Counted from the stretch's first letter, positions 29,342 to 39,065 are shown. The stretch: 64,000 nucleotides of DNA from Bacteroidaceae bacterium (GCA_017615835.1 JAFZZI010000002.1:1-64000); one strand, 5' to 3'. The notes: generated by a model from the sequence alone, not told the origin. Translations and numbers: made by a program.

Positions 29342-30966
29342 GAGACGGGAGGGGCATATTGACTTCTTGCCTGGCAGGCCTTCTGTTGTCTGTCATGGCT
29401 TTGTGTTTCAATGTCCCGATTTCGGCCGATGAAGATTTCGTATATCTCCTGAATGCCGACGAGATAAGGTTCAGTCAGCGCCTCAACCCTGACGCACAGA
29501 TTCTGGTGGGTAATGTGGTGTTCAGGCACGACAGCATGTACATGTACTGCGACAGTGCCTTGTTCTTCCAGGGAAAGAATTCTTTCAACGCTTACAAGAA
29601 TGTGAGGGCCGAGCAGGGTGACTCGGTGTTCGTTTTCGGTGACTCTCTCTATTATGACGGCAATGTGAGGATAGCCAGGATACGCGACAATGTGCGTCTT
29701 GAGAACCGTGACATGATTCTGCTGACCGACAGCCTGAATTATGACCGTAACCTGAATCTGGGCTATTTCTTCAAGGGAGGTACGTTGCTGGACATTGACA
29801 ATACTCTTACCTCGGACTACGGCCAGTATAATACCGACCTGGGTGTGGCGGTTTTCCGCAGGGACGTGTTGCTTGAGAGTGTCGATTATGTAATGCAGAC
29901 TGATACTCTGACCTATAACGTTGATACTCACACGGCTTTCTTTACATGTCCGTCAGTGATTACCAGCGACGAGAGTGTAATAGAGACGAGCAACGGCTGG
30001 ATAAACACTGAAACCAAGTATTCGGTACTGCTCGACCGTTCGGTAGTGACGCACGATGAAGGGGCGCAGAAGATGACCGGCGACAGCATTGTCTATCATG
30101 AGGGCGACGGTAAGATGTGGGGGTATGGCAATGTCCTCATCAATGACTATGAGGATCATGCCGATATCTCGGGCGATTATGTTTTTTATGACAGAAGACG
30201 GGATTCTGCAACTGTCACGGGCAATGCTCTTGCAATAGAGTACTCGACCAGAGACAGCCTGTTCATTCATGCCGATACTTTCAAGCTGAGGACAATATAT
30301 GGTGAAAATGATACGATACTGAACCGTCAGATCAAGGCGTATCATCATGTGAAAGGCTATAGGATTGACATGCAGGTTGTGTGCGACTCGATGGAGTTCG
30401 AATCGCAGGACTCGTGTCTCACGCTTTATAGGGATCCTATTGTATGGTCCGGACGTCAGCAGATTCTTGGCGAAGTGATTAAGGCCTACATGAATGACAG
30501 CACTGTGGAGTGGGCTCATGTGATAGGACAGGCTTTGTCGGTCGAGGAACTGGATACGTCGATGTATAACCAGATCGGGGGACGCGAGATGAAGGCTTTC
30601 TTCAGGGATGGTGATATATACCGTGCCACGGTGGACGGAAACGTGCGCGTGGTTTATTATCCCTACGACGCCGACAGTATCCTCATTGGAATGAACACGA
30701 CTGAGGCTTCGAATCTGGAGGCTTTTTTCAAGGACAGGCAGGTGAACAAGATAGTGGTTCACCAGAGGTCGAGCGGAGTGTTGTATCCCATGGATCAGAT
30801 TCCGCCTGAAAAGAAGACTCTGGACAGTTTCGCCTGGTTTGACAGGTTGCGTCCATTCAGCAGGTATGACATTTTTTACTGGAGGGGCAAACAGGAGTCG
30901 GAGAAACTGAAGATATCGACGATAAACAGGGAAGTTCCTTTGCCGACGCTTCCGCCGATGCCTTGA
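29338..30966 (+). CDS. OstA-like (LptA/LptD N-terminal domain) protein
   Basis: A 542-residue secreted protein. A hydrophobic signal (about 8-30) is followed by repeated beta-strand units with D-S-x-x-Y/F-Y-x-x-x-x-x patterns (YMYCDSALFF, SLYYDGNVRIA, DSLNYDRNL), typical of the jelly-roll OstA domain that carries lipopolysaccharide across the periplasm. It lacks a transmembrane barrel, so it resembles LptA more than LptD. The gene overlaps the SurA-like gene, in line with an envelope-assembly operon. Confidence 0.85.
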   Translation: MRDGRGILTSCLAGLLLSVMALCFNVPISADEDFVYLLNADEIRFSQRLNPDAQILVGNVVFRHDSMYMYCDSALFFQGKNSFNAYKNVRAEQGDSVFVFGDSLYYDGNVRIARIRDNVRLENRDMILLTDSLNYDRNLNLGYFFKGGTLLDIDNTLTSDYGQYNTDLGVAVFRRDVLLESVDYVMQTDTLTYNVDTHTAFFTCPSVITSDESVIETSNGWINTETKYSVLLDRSVVTHDEGAQKMTGDSIVYHEGDGKMWGYGNVLINDYEDHADISGDYVFYDRRRDSATVTGNALAIEYSTRDSLFIHADTFKLRTIYGENDTILNRQIKAYHHVKGYRIDMQVVCDSMEFESQDSCLTLYRDPIVWSGRQQILGEVIKAYMNDSTVEWAHVIGQALSVEELDTSMYNQIGGREMKAFFRDGDIYRATVDGNVRVVYYPYDADSILIGMNTTEASNLEAFFKDRQVNKIVVHQRSSGVLYPMDQIPPEKKTLDSFAWFDRLRPFSRYDIFYWRGKQESEKLKISTINREVPLPTLPPMP

Positions 30967-30983
30967 TATGATATTTTGTGACT

Positions 30984-31280
30984 ATGGGAATGTTCAATGT
31001 AAGAGAACCTCGCAAGTTCGAGCACAAGTACATATATTACGACGAGCGCAAGGAGAAACTCCGTAAGATAGAAGAAAGGGCAAAGAGGGAGCTCGGAATG
31101 CTTGAGGAAGAGGAATTTGACCCTGAGAGAATCAGAGGCAAGTTCCTGGAGAGTACAAAGCATCTGCGCCGCCGCAAGCAGTCTGGGGCAAAACCTGTTC
31201 CGACAACTGTTATTGTGGCCATTCTTGTGGTATTGCTGCTGGTTCTCCACTGGCTTTGGACCGGCTCGTGGTTCTTCTGA
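30984..31280 (+). CDS. Small membrane-anchored hypothetical protein
   Basis: A 98-residue protein. A strongly charged N-terminal two thirds (EHKYIYYDERKEKLRKIEER, helical or coiled-coil) is followed by one hydrophobic helix near the C terminus (VPTTVIVAILVVLLLVLHW), so it is a tail-anchored-type topology. Between the OstA-like gene and mutL such small genes are frequent in Bacteroidales. Function unknown. Confidence 0.8.
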   Translation: MGMFNVREPRKFEHKYIYYDERKEKLRKIEERAKRELGMLEEEEFDPERIRGKFLESTKHLRRRKQSGAKPVPTTVIVAILVVLLLVLHWLWTGSWFF

Positions 31281-31293
31281 TTCAGGTATATTT

Positions 31294-33099
31294 ATGAATG
31301 ATGTCATAAGACTTTTACCGGAATCTGTTGCCAGTCGCATCGCTGCGGGCGAAGTGGTGCAGCGACCTGCATCAGTTGTCAAGGAGTTGGTTGAGAATGC
31401 TGTCGATGCAGGCGCAACGAATATCAGAATAATGCTCACAGATGCCGGCCGGACCAGCATTCAGGTGGTGGATGATGGCTGCGGTATGTCTGAAAATGAT
31501 GCAGTGACAGCTTTTGAACGTCATGCCACTTCAAAGATCAGCACTTCGGATGACCTGTATGCCCTGCATACTTTCGGGTTCAGGGGCGAAGCTCTTGCCT
31601 CTATTGCTGCTGTTGCCGAGGTAAGGCTGCGCACCCGCATGGCAGGGGATGAGGTAGGTACCCAGGTGGATGTCCGAGGAGGTAAATTAACTGCTAAGGA
31701 GCCTGTTTCGTGCCAAGTCGGTTCCAGTTTCACAGTGAACAATCTGTTCTATAATCTTCCGGCCAGACGCAGGTTCCTGAAGAGTAATCAGACAGAATTG
31801 AGCAATATCATAAAGGAGGTGGAAAGGGTGTCTCTGGCACATCCGGAACTCTCCTTCTCGGTCTATCATCAGGATGGAGAACTGCTCACACTGCCGGCTT
31901 CGAACCTGAAGCAGCGTATTGTAGGGCTGTTCGGCTCTGCAATGAACAAAATGCTGCTACCGGTGCTTACTGAAACTTCCGTTGTGACTGTGTCGGGTTT
32001 CGTCGGCTCGCTTGAGGGGGTTAGAAAGAAGGGTGCAGAGCAGTTCTTCTTCGTAAACGGACGATATATGCGCCACCCATATTTCCACAAGGCAGTTCTG
32101 GAACCTTATGAGTCGCTTGTGCCGCAAGGCGATCAGCCTTCATATTTCATATTTCTGACTGTACCGGCAGACACCATAGATGTGAATATCCATCCCACAA
32201 AGACGGAGATAAAGTTCTCAGAGGAACAGTTGGTATGGAAGATCCTGAACGCCGCTGTCCGCGAGGCAGTCGGCCGGTATGAGGGTACGCCGTCAATCGA
32301 CTTTGATACTGAGGGGATGCCTGACATCCCTGTCGCTGATTCGGATCCTGCAAGTGTGGCTCCACCAAAGGTCAACTTCAACCCTTCGTATAATCCGTTC
32401 GATCATGTGGGACCGAAGAGTGTGAATGCAAATAACTGGTCGAAACTTTATGAGGATCTGCCGGGAGGCAGGGTCAAGGAGAATACGGCTGTGCACTATG
32501 GTGCGCCAGAGAGGGGCGACTTAATGGAGGGCTTGTTTGCAGACAAGTGTTTCTTCCAGTTCAAGGGCAGCTATATTGTTTTGTCTTCGGATGCGGGAAT
32601 CATGGTTATAGATCAGCGCAGGGCACATATTGCTATCCTCTATGACCGTTACATGAGGCAGGTGCAATTGGGCGGAAACGCATCTCAGGGACTGTTGTTT
32701 CCTGAAATGGTGCAACTGTCTGTTTCGGATGCGGCTCTGTTGCCGGATTATGAAGACGACCTCAAAGCGTTGGGTTTCGATTTGTCCGACATGGGACACG
32801 GAGCCGTAGCCATTCAGGGAGTTCCTTCGGGCATTGAGGATACAGACTACACCTCGCTGCTTGTGGAACTGTTGCATTCGGCTGCCGGGGAAGGGTCTTC
32901 GACAAGTGCCAGGAGCCGGGAAAGGATGGCACTGTCAATAGCAAGGTCTGCCGCAATCAACAGAGGGCGACTGCTGTCAGATGCTGAAATCAGCGACCTT
33001 CTGGAGAGGTACGAGGCCTGTGGTATGCCGACAAAGACTCCTGACGGCAAAACAATCAGTTTCTGCATTGGTGATGACGAGTTGAAGGAGCGGCTTTGA
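31294..33099 (+). CDS. mutL: DNA mismatch repair protein MutL
   Basis: A 601-residue GHKL ATPase. IRLLPESVASRIAAGEVVQRP at the start (seen as ASRIAAGEVV), ELVENAVDAGA, VDDGCGM and FGFRGEALASIAAVAEV are the ATP-binding motifs. The C-terminal dimerisation domain has VIDQRRAHIAILYDRY where endonuclease-type MutL has DQHAxxExxxxE, so the His is Arg. The ATG at 31294 is the family start. A long frame upstream overlaps the small membrane gene and is not used. Confidence 0.95.
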   Translation: MNDVIRLLPESVASRIAAGEVVQRPASVVKELVENAVDAGATNIRIMLTDAGRTSIQVVDDGCGMSENDAVTAFERHATSKISTSDDLYALHTFGFRGEALASIAAVAEVRLRTRMAGDEVGTQVDVRGGKLTAKEPVSCQVGSSFTVNNLFYNLPARRRFLKSNQTELSNIIKEVERVSLAHPELSFSVYHQDGELLTLPASNLKQRIVGLFGSAMNKMLLPVLTETSVVTVSGFVGSLEGVRKKGAEQFFFVNGRYMRHPYFHKAVLEPYESLVPQGDQPSYFIFLTVPADTIDVNIHPTKTEIKFSEEQLVWKILNAAVREAVGRYEGTPSIDFDTEGMPDIPVADSDPASVAPPKVNFNPSYNPFDHVGPKSVNANNWSKLYEDLPGGRVKENTAVHYGAPERGDLMEGLFADKCFFQFKGSYIVLSSDAGIMVIDQRRAHIAILYDRYMRQVQLGGNASQGLLFPEMVQLSVSDAALLPDYEDDLKALGFDLSDMGHGAVAIQGVPSGIEDTDYTSLLVELLHSAAGEGSSTSARSRERMALSIARSAAINRGRLLSDAEISDLLERYEACGMPTKTPDGKTISFCIGDDELKERL

Positions 33100-33106
33100 C
33101 GAAGGT

Positions 33107-34057
33107 ATGATCAGGGTTTCGGATAGGTTGCGCAAAGTTGTGCGCGAGGCTTCGCCACGGGCGTTCAGGACAATCTGGTGGATTTTCAAGATTACCGCTG
33201 CCGTGTCGTTCGCGATGTTTCTGTTGCGGTGGTCGGGGATGCTGAACTGGATTGCTGTAGCCGTCAGTCCGGTGTTTAATCTTTTCGGTCTGCCCGGCGA
33301 AGCGTCGATGGCCTATGTAAGCGGTTATTTCATCAATGTCTATTCGTGCATTGCTGTTGTCTCCACTCTCGAACTTACCACGCGTGAGATTACGATACTG
33401 GGTACGATGACTCTTGCTGCGCACGCAATGGTGGTAGAGTGTGCCGTACAGCACAAGACGGGAACCCCAACTGCCTATGTGGCTGTGCTGCGTACGCTGG
33501 CCTCGCTGTCACTGGGCGTGCTGCTGAATCTTGTACTTCCGGGAAGGCCGGATTTGACCGGGGCGTCTGATGTGGCTCTGTCGGAGATTCCCTTTTTTGA
33601 AATTCAGGGTGAGTTCCTTCCACAATTTAAGATGTGGTTCATCGGGCTTGCCAGACTTGCCGTCTGGATGACCTGCCTGATATATCTTCTGAACATTCTT
33701 CAGAGCATTTTGTACGAGTATGGGGTAATGTCGAAGATTGCACTTTTTTTCAGGCCGCTTCTGAGTCTGTTCGGATTGGATGGAAGCACTGCATTTCTAT
33801 GGATTGTGGCCAATCTGGTGGGACTGTCGTACGGGTCGGCGGCAATCATGGACGAGATGCACCGCGGAAATGTGAAATTGTGGGACATAAATCTGCTTAA
33901 CACGCATATCGGCGTTAGCCACAGCAATCTGGAGGACCTTTTCCTGTTTTCCGCCATAGGCGGGCTCTGGTATGTCATGCTACTGGCCCGTTGGATTATG
34001 GTTACGGTGCTGGTCTGGACTGTAAGACTGGTAAAACCGCGCTATTTGCTTGGTTAA
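33107..34057 (+). CDS. Nucleoside recognition (Gate) domain membrane protein
   Basis: A 316-residue inner-membrane protein with about eight hydrophobic segments, seven bases after mutL. Two Gate-type repeats are visible: one around LPGEASMAYVSGYFINVYSC and one around LFGLDGSTAFLWIVANLVGLSYGSA (seen as GLSYGSAAIMDEM). The family includes spore-maturation SpmA/B-type and nucleoside or ferrous-iron transporter-related proteins. The substrate here is unknown. Confidence 0.8.
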   Translation: MIRVSDRLRKVVREASPRAFRTIWWIFKITAAVSFAMFLLRWSGMLNWIAVAVSPVFNLFGLPGEASMAYVSGYFINVYSCIAVVSTLELTTREITILGTMTLAAHAMVVECAVQHKTGTPTAYVAVLRTLASLSLGVLLNLVLPGRPDLTGASDVALSEIPFFEIQGEFLPQFKMWFIGLARLAVWMTCLIYLLNILQSILYEYGVMSKIALFFRPLLSLFGLDGSTAFLWIVANLVGLSYGSAAIMDEMHRGNVKLWDINLLNTHIGVSHSNLEDLFLFSAIGGLWYVMLLARWIMVTVLVWTVRLVKPRYLLG

Positions 34058-34072
34058 ATTCCGAAAAGTGGT

Positions 34073-34080
34073 TATATTTG
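34073..34080 (+). promoter_or_regulatory. Bacteroidota promoter for the GH3 gene
   Basis: The -7 box TATATTTG lies 52 bases before the ATG, with TTG at 34050-34052 about 20 bases upstream. Confidence 0.6.
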
Positions 34081-34132
34081 AACCAAGTCCTGACCGGATT
34101 ATGGTAACGCTACAACCTTAAACTAACTTTAT

Positions 34133-36472
34133 ATGAAGAAAATCCTGTTCGTATTACCTTTTCTGACTATGGGTATGACAGCCAATGCTCAACCTAAACT
34201 TAATGCCGGCAACATCGATCAGGTGCTTGCCGCTATGACTCTTGAGGAAAAGGCGCAACTCTGCGTCGGTTCCGGATGGGGAAGTATGAACGCCGGTTCG
34301 ATGACAGCATCGGACGCGACTCTGGTTCCCGGAGCAGCCGGTACGACAAGGGCAATTCCCCGTCTCGGCATTCCTCAGACTGTATTGTCGGACGGCCCAG
34401 CCGGACTCCGCATTGAGCCTGTCCGCAGGGGTGACACCAATACCTACTACTGCACGGGCTTCCCCGTAGGTACAGTACTGGCCTGTACATGGGATACCGA
34501 ACTGATAGAGGAACTCCTCGCTGCCATGGGCAATGAAGTCAGGGAGTATGGTGCTGACGTGCTGCTTGCTCCCGGTATGAACCTGCACCGTAATCCTCTT
34601 TGCGGCCGCAACTTCGAGTATTTCTCAGAAGACCCGCTGCTGAGCGGAAAGATTTCGGCAGCCTATGTCCGTGGAGTCCAGAGCCAGGATGTCGGTGTGT
34701 CGGTGAAGCATTTCTTTGGCAATGACCAGGAAATCAACCGCAACGAGAATGATGCACGCATCAATCCGCGTGCCATGAGGGAACTCTATCTGAAGAACTT
34801 TGAGATTGCAGTCCGCGAGTCTGATCCCTGGACAATCATGTCGTCATACAACAAGGTGAACGGAACTTATACTCAGCAGAGTCACGACCTGCTCACATCG
34901 GTTTTGCGTGATGAGTGGGGTTTCAAGGGTATCGTCATGACAGACTGGGGCAACAAGGCCGGAACCGTAAATGCCGTACATGCCGGCAATGACCTTATGG
35001 AACCTGGCGACAACTCTGAGATTCAGCGTATCGTGGATGCCGTAAAGGATGGCAGCCTTGATGTCGCCGACCTGGACCGCAATGTGAAGCGGATGCTGGA
35101 GTACATCGTCAAGACCCCGCGTTTCAAGCAATACAAGTATTCGAATAAACCCGATCTGGATGCTCATGCACAGCTGGTGCGCAAGGCGGCTGCCGATGGC
35201 ATGGTGCTGCTGAAGAATGAAGATGCCACGCTTCCAATCGAGGCTAAGGGCAATGTAGCCCTTTTCGGACTGAATGCCTACAAGTCAATAGCCGGCGGTA
35301 CCGGTTCGGGCAATGTGAACAAGCCCTATATACGCAATATCAGTGAGGGTCTTGAGCAGGCCGGTTTCAAACTTGACGAGAGACTGGCTGACTTCTATGC
35401 GAAATATCGTGACTATGCGGCAAGTGAGTCCGCTCTCCGTGGCGGAGGCGGCCGCAATGTACTTCTGGGCGATGCAGTACTTCCCGAGGTAGGAGTCGCA
35501 AGGGCTGCAGTCGATGCTTCGGTACAGCGCAATGAACTTGCCATCGTAGTAATCGGCCGCAATGCCGGTGAAGGTGATGACCGCCGCATGGCCGACGACT
35601 TCGATCTTACGGACATAGAGCGTCAGTTGCTCCGTGACGTGACAGTGGCTTATCATGCTGCAGGCAAGAAGGTTGTCGTGGTGCTGAATATCGGTGGTGT
35701 TATAGAGACTGCTTCGTGGAAGAACCAGCCGGATGCCATCCTGCTGGCCTGGACTCCCGGACAGGAGGTGGGCAACTCGGTAGCCGACGTGCTGACCGGA
35801 AAGTCTAATCCTTCGGGCAAGTTGTCCATGACATTCCCCCTCTCTTATCTTGACCTTCCGTCATCGAGAAACTTCCCGTATAACGGCAACGTCCGCCAGA
35901 GTAGCTTCGGCGGTTTCGGCGGCCAGCGCGGCCAGGTAGCTCAGGCTAAGGACATAGACTATACAAACTATGCAGAAGGCATCTGGGTCGGTTACCGTTA
36001 TTTCAATACGTTCGGCAAGGAGGTCTCCTATCCGTTCGGATATGGTCTCAGCTATACTACTTTCCAGTACAGCAAACCGACCGTCAAGGCTGTGAACGGT
36101 GGATTCGAGGCTACTATTGTTGTCAAGAATACAGGCAAGGTTGCCGGCAAGGAGGCCGTTGGTGTCTATGTATCTGCTCCTGAAGGCGGCCTCGTGAAGC
36201 CTGAGTCGGAATTGAAGGCCTTCGCAAAGACACGTCTGCTTCAGCCGGGCGAGAGCCAGACTCTGACATTCAAGGCTGATGCCTATACGCTTGCTTCTTT
36301 CAACGAGGAGAAGTCGGAGTGGCAGACAGCAGCCGGAAAGTACACTGTCAAGTTCGGTGCAAGTGCCACAGATATCCGTGCCACCGCTACGTTCAACGGC
36401 AAGGCTGCCAAGTGGGCAGTCGGAAGGCTGATACTTCCCACCCAGCCGGTAGAGGAACTTGTGCTTAAATGA
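34133..36472 (+). CDS. bglX: Glycoside hydrolase family 3 beta-glucosidase-type enzyme
   Basis: A 779-residue secreted hydrolase. Signal peptide (MKKILFVLPFLTMGMTANAQ), N-terminal TIM-like domain with the nucleophile Asp271 in GIVMTDWGNK, KHFFGNDQE for substrate binding, second alpha/beta domain, and a fibronectin III-like C-terminal domain (about 660-735). It removes terminal beta-linked glucose or related sugars from oligosaccharides. Exact specificity cannot be read. It is monocistronic with promoter and terminator, and no SusC/SusD pair or other polysaccharide-utilisation genes are next to it. Confidence 0.88.
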   Translation: MKKILFVLPFLTMGMTANAQPKLNAGNIDQVLAAMTLEEKAQLCVGSGWGSMNAGSMTASDATLVPGAAGTTRAIPRLGIPQTVLSDGPAGLRIEPVRRGDTNTYYCTGFPVGTVLACTWDTELIEELLAAMGNEVREYGADVLLAPGMNLHRNPLCGRNFEYFSEDPLLSGKISAAYVRGVQSQDVGVSVKHFFGNDQEINRNENDARINPRAMRELYLKNFEIAVRESDPWTIMSSYNKVNGTYTQQSHDLLTSVLRDEWGFKGIVMTDWGNKAGTVNAVHAGNDLMEPGDNSEIQRIVDAVKDGSLDVADLDRNVKRMLEYIVKTPRFKQYKYSNKPDLDAHAQLVRKAAADGMVLLKNEDATLPIEAKGNVALFGLNAYKSIAGGTGSGNVNKPYIRNISEGLEQAGFKLDERLADFYAKYRDYAASESALRGGGGRNVLLGDAVLPEVGVARAAVDASVQRNELAIVVIGRNAGEGDDRRMADDFDLTDIERQLLRDVTVAYHAAGKKVVVVLNIGGVIETASWKNQPDAILLAWTPGQEVGNSVADVLTGKSNPSGKLSMTFPLSYLDLPSSRNFPYNGNVRQSSFGGFGGQRGQVAQAKDIDYTNYAEGIWVGYRYFNTFGKEVSYPFGYGLSYTTFQYSKPTVKAVNGGFEATIVVKNTGKVAGKEAVGVYVSAPEGGLVKPESELKAFAKTRLLQPGESQTLTFKADAYTLASFNEEKSEWQTAAGKYTVKFGASATDIRATATFNGKAAKWAVGRLILPTQPVEELVLK

Positions 36473-36502
36473 AATACAGTCTTTGACAAGTGTTACAGGG
36501 AT

Positions 36503-36538
36503 GACGGGAGTTGCGAATGCATCTCCCGTCTTTCTTTC
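36503..36538 (+). terminator. Intrinsic terminator after the GH3 gene
   Basis: GACGGGAG / CTCCCGTC stem (36503-36510 with 36523-36530), 12-base loop, T-rich tail. Confidence 0.75.
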
Positions 36539-36615
36539 AAAAAACTCAAGACGAGTATGCATTGCGGATAATTTGTGCTATATTAGCATTCGGTTAACAA
36601 GAGAAATATTCCATT

Positions 36616-37848
36616 ATGAATCTTGATGAAATTGAGATTATCCAGTTCAACATCTCTGGCGACGACAAGCCCGGACTGACTACAGCACTTACAGATATTC
36701 TTGCGAATTATGATGCTTTTGTCCTCGATATCGGCCAGGCAAATATCCATCAGTCGCTTACATTGGGTATCCTGTTCCGTACGACACGCGACAAGTCGGG
36801 TTTCATAATGAAAGATTTGCTTTTCAAGGCATCAGAACTGGGGGTACAGATAAGGTTTACTCCCATCCCGATTGAGGATTACAACAACTGGGTGTCAAGG
36901 CAGGGCAAGAACAGGTATATTGTTACCTTGCTGGGACGTACAATCACGGCAAAACACATTGCCCTCACTACAAATATCATATACCGACACGGACTGAACA
37001 TCGATGCAATTCAGCGTCTGAGCGGACGAATTCCGCTGATAGAGGACGGCGGGCATGCAAAGTCATCAATCGAACTTTCCATCAGAGGCATGCTGTCTGA
37101 CGACGAGAGACGTGCATTGCAGTCGGAACTGATGACAATGTCAGAGTTCGGCATTGATATCTCATTCCAGAAAGATGACTTGTACCGCCGCAGTCGCAGA
37201 CTGATATGCTTCGACATGGACTCGACTCTGATTAATACCGAGGTTATTGATGAACTGGCAGAGCGGGCCGGAGTAGGGGATCAGGTACGTGCCATCACCG
37301 AGAGTGCCATGCGCGGTGAGATTGACTTCACAGAGAGTTTCACACGCCGCGTGTCTCTTTTGAAGGGACTTGACCAGTCGGTAATGGATGAGATTGCTTC
37401 AAACCTGCCTTACAATGAAGGTCTCGAACAAATGATGACCGTTCTGAAACGCGTGGGCTATAAGACGGCCATTCTGTCGGGAGGGTTTACCTATTTCGGC
37501 AAGGAACTTCAGCGCAGGTTCGGCTTTGACTATGTCTATGCCAATGAACTGGAGATTCAGGACGGCAAACTGACGGGCAGGTATGTCGGTGAGATAGTGG
37601 ACGGAAGACGCAAGGCCGAACTGTTGAGACTGCTTTGTCAGTTTGAGAATATCAACCTGGAGCAGTCGGTGGCTGTCGGTGACGGAGCAAATGACCTCCC
37701 GATGCTGAATCTTGCCGGTCTTGGCATCGCATACCATGCCAAGCCTAAGGTGAAAGCCACTGCGAAGCAGTCCATTTCGACCACAGGTCTCGACGGAATT
37801 CTCTATTTCCTGGGATTGAAGGATTCGAAAGTGAATCCTGCCGGCTGA
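36616..37848 (+). CDS. serB: Phosphoserine phosphatase SerB with N-terminal ACT domains
   Basis: A 410-residue enzyme, last step of serine synthesis. The N-terminal about 190 residues carry ACT-type regulatory folds (IIQFNISGDDKPGLTTAL). The HAD domain begins at FDMDST with nucleophile Asp200 and acid Asp202. GIDFTESF-like substrate site (MRGEIDFTESFTRRV), LSGGFTYF and GDGANDLPML complete it. Its stop codon directly abuts that of trpS on the other strand. Confidence 0.93.
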   Translation: MNLDEIEIIQFNISGDDKPGLTTALTDILANYDAFVLDIGQANIHQSLTLGILFRTTRDKSGFIMKDLLFKASELGVQIRFTPIPIEDYNNWVSRQGKNRYIVTLLGRTITAKHIALTTNIIYRHGLNIDAIQRLSGRIPLIEDGGHAKSSIELSIRGMLSDDERRALQSELMTMSEFGIDISFQKDDLYRRSRRLICFDMDSTLINTEVIDELAERAGVGDQVRAITESAMRGEIDFTESFTRRVSLLKGLDQSVMDEIASNLPYNEGLEQMMTVLKRVGYKTAILSGGFTYFGKELQRRFGFDYVYANELEIQDGKLTGRYVGEIVDGRRKAELLRLLCQFENINLEQSVAVGDGANDLPMLNLAGLGIAYHAKPKVKATAKQSISTTGLDGILYFLGLKDSKVNPAG

Positions 37849-38841
37849 TCAATAGTTCCGGAATCCTATTGTCTTGCGGACCAGACTGAGGGTGGCGGAT
37901 GCACTTTCGCGGGCCTTCTCTGCTCCTATCCGGGCAACTCGGTCAAGCAGGTCGGGCTGTGAGTTGTATTCGACCAGACGCTCGCGAATCGGGTTCGTGG
38001 CTGTGATTATGTCCTCGGCAAGTTGCTTCTTCATGTCTCCGTAACGGAGAGTGCAGTCATTCCATTTCCCTTCGAAGTATTCCACTGTATCGTTCGATGA
38101 GACAACCCTCATCAACGTAAAGAGATTCGCTATAACTTCGGGTTTGGGGCTGTTGGGGGTCTGAGGACCGGCATCAGTGACTGCTTTCATGACCTTCTTG
38201 CGGATGACCGAAGGCTCGTCGCACAGGTAGATGCAGTTGCCTTCCGATTTTCCCATCTTTCCGCTGCCGTCAAGTCCGGGTATCTTGATGCCGCCTTCAG
38301 ACGACATTGAGAATGACTGGGGCTCGGGGAAGAGATCGGTGTTGTACATCTGGTTGAAGCGACGGCTGAACTTGCGTGCCATCTCCATGTTCTGCTCCTG
38401 GTCCTTGCCTACAGGGACTTTGTGAGCCCGGTGAATGAGAATGTCGGCAGCCATGAGAGTAGGGTATGTCAGGAGCCCTGCGTTGACGTTGTCGGGCTGT
38501 TTACGGGCCTTTTCCTTGAACGAGGTGACCCTCTCAAGTTCACCGAGGTAGGCACTCATGTTCAGGTAGAGATAGAGTTCGATGGTTTCGGGTACATCAC
38601 TCTGTATGTAGATGGTGGCCTTCTCAGGATCGAGACCGCATGCCAGATATTCGGCAAGGATGGTGCGGGCGCTGTTCTGTATGTTCTCGGGAGTGGGATG
38701 TGTGGTGAGCGAGTGCCAGTCGGCAATGAAAAAGTAGCAGTTGTACTCCTCCTGGAGCTTCAGAAAACTGGTTACGGCTCCATAATAATTGCCAAGATGC
38801 AGATTCCCGGTCGGTCGGATTCCACTCAGAACTATTTCCAT
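37849..38841 (-). CDS. trpS: Tryptophanyl-tRNA synthetase
   Basis: A 330-residue class I synthetase. The HIGH-type motif is GNLHLGN at 12-18 (SGIRPTGNLHLGNY), and the KMSKS-type motif is GKMGKSEGN near 195. Length is standard for bacterial TrpRS. Convergent with serB with no bases between the two stop codons and no obvious terminator. Confidence 0.95.
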   Translation of the reverse strand: MEIVLSGIRPTGNLHLGNYYGAVTSFLKLQEEYNCYFFIADWHSLTTHPTPENIQNSARTILAEYLACGLDPEKATIYIQSDVPETIELYLYLNMSAYLGELERVTSFKEKARKQPDNVNAGLLTYPTLMAADILIHRAHKVPVGKDQEQNMEMARKFSRRFNQMYNTDLFPEPQSFSMSSEGGIKIPGLDGSGKMGKSEGNCIYLCDEPSVIRKKVMKAVTDAGPQTPNSPKPEVIANLFTLMRVVSSNDTVEYFEGKWNDCTLRYGDMKKQLAEDIITATNPIRERLVEYNSQPDLLDRVARIGAEKARESASATLSLVRKTIGFRNY

Positions 38842-38878
38842 GTTTTTTAGTTGTTGATGTTTCAGACCGCGAATTTAC

Positions 38879-38886
38879 CAAAACTA
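38879..38886 (-). promoter_or_regulatory. Bacteroidota -7 box for trpS
   Basis: TAGTTTTG on the minus strand, 38 bases upstream of the trpS ATG. No clear -33. Confidence 0.4.
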
Positions 38887-38950
38887 TCCCATATCGCTGT
38901 TTTGTTTGGAAAAAATGTATTCAAAAGTCTTGCCTGTCAAAAAAACTGTG

Positions 38951-38958
38951 TATCTTTG
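38951..38958 (+). promoter_or_regulatory. Bacteroidota promoter for tRNA-Val
   Basis: TATCTTTG 21 bases before the mature tRNA start, with TTG at 38930-38932 spaced 18 bases. Confidence 0.65.
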
Positions 38959-38979
38959 CACTGCTTTCAGCGAAGGCAA

Positions 38980-39054
38980 GGGCGTTTAGCTCAGCTGGTT
39001 TAGAGCATCTGCCTTACAAGCAGAGGGTCGGCGGTTCGAATCCGTCAACGCCCA
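38980..39054 (+). tRNA. tRNA-Val (anticodon TAC)
   Basis: A 75-base cloverleaf. Acceptor GGGCGTT pairs with AACGCCC, the D arm holds AGCTCAGCTGGTTTAGAGC, the anticodon loop CTTACAA carries TAC at 39015-39017, and the T arm has GGTTCGAATCC. The 3' CCA is not encoded. Because an accessory island with recombinase remnants begins right after it, the 3' half of this tRNA is a likely attachment site, but no second copy of that segment is seen within the window. Confidence 0.95.
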
Positions 39055-39065
39055 CAGCTGATAAT

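Noticed and set aside
31102-31293. Longer start for mutL
   Set aside because: It would overlap most of the small membrane protein gene; the family begins at MNDVIRLLPE.
39011-39054. Firm call of an attachment site in tRNA-Val
   Set aside because: Position is suggestive, but no second copy of the tRNA 3' end was found in the window, so the site is only mentioned as likely.
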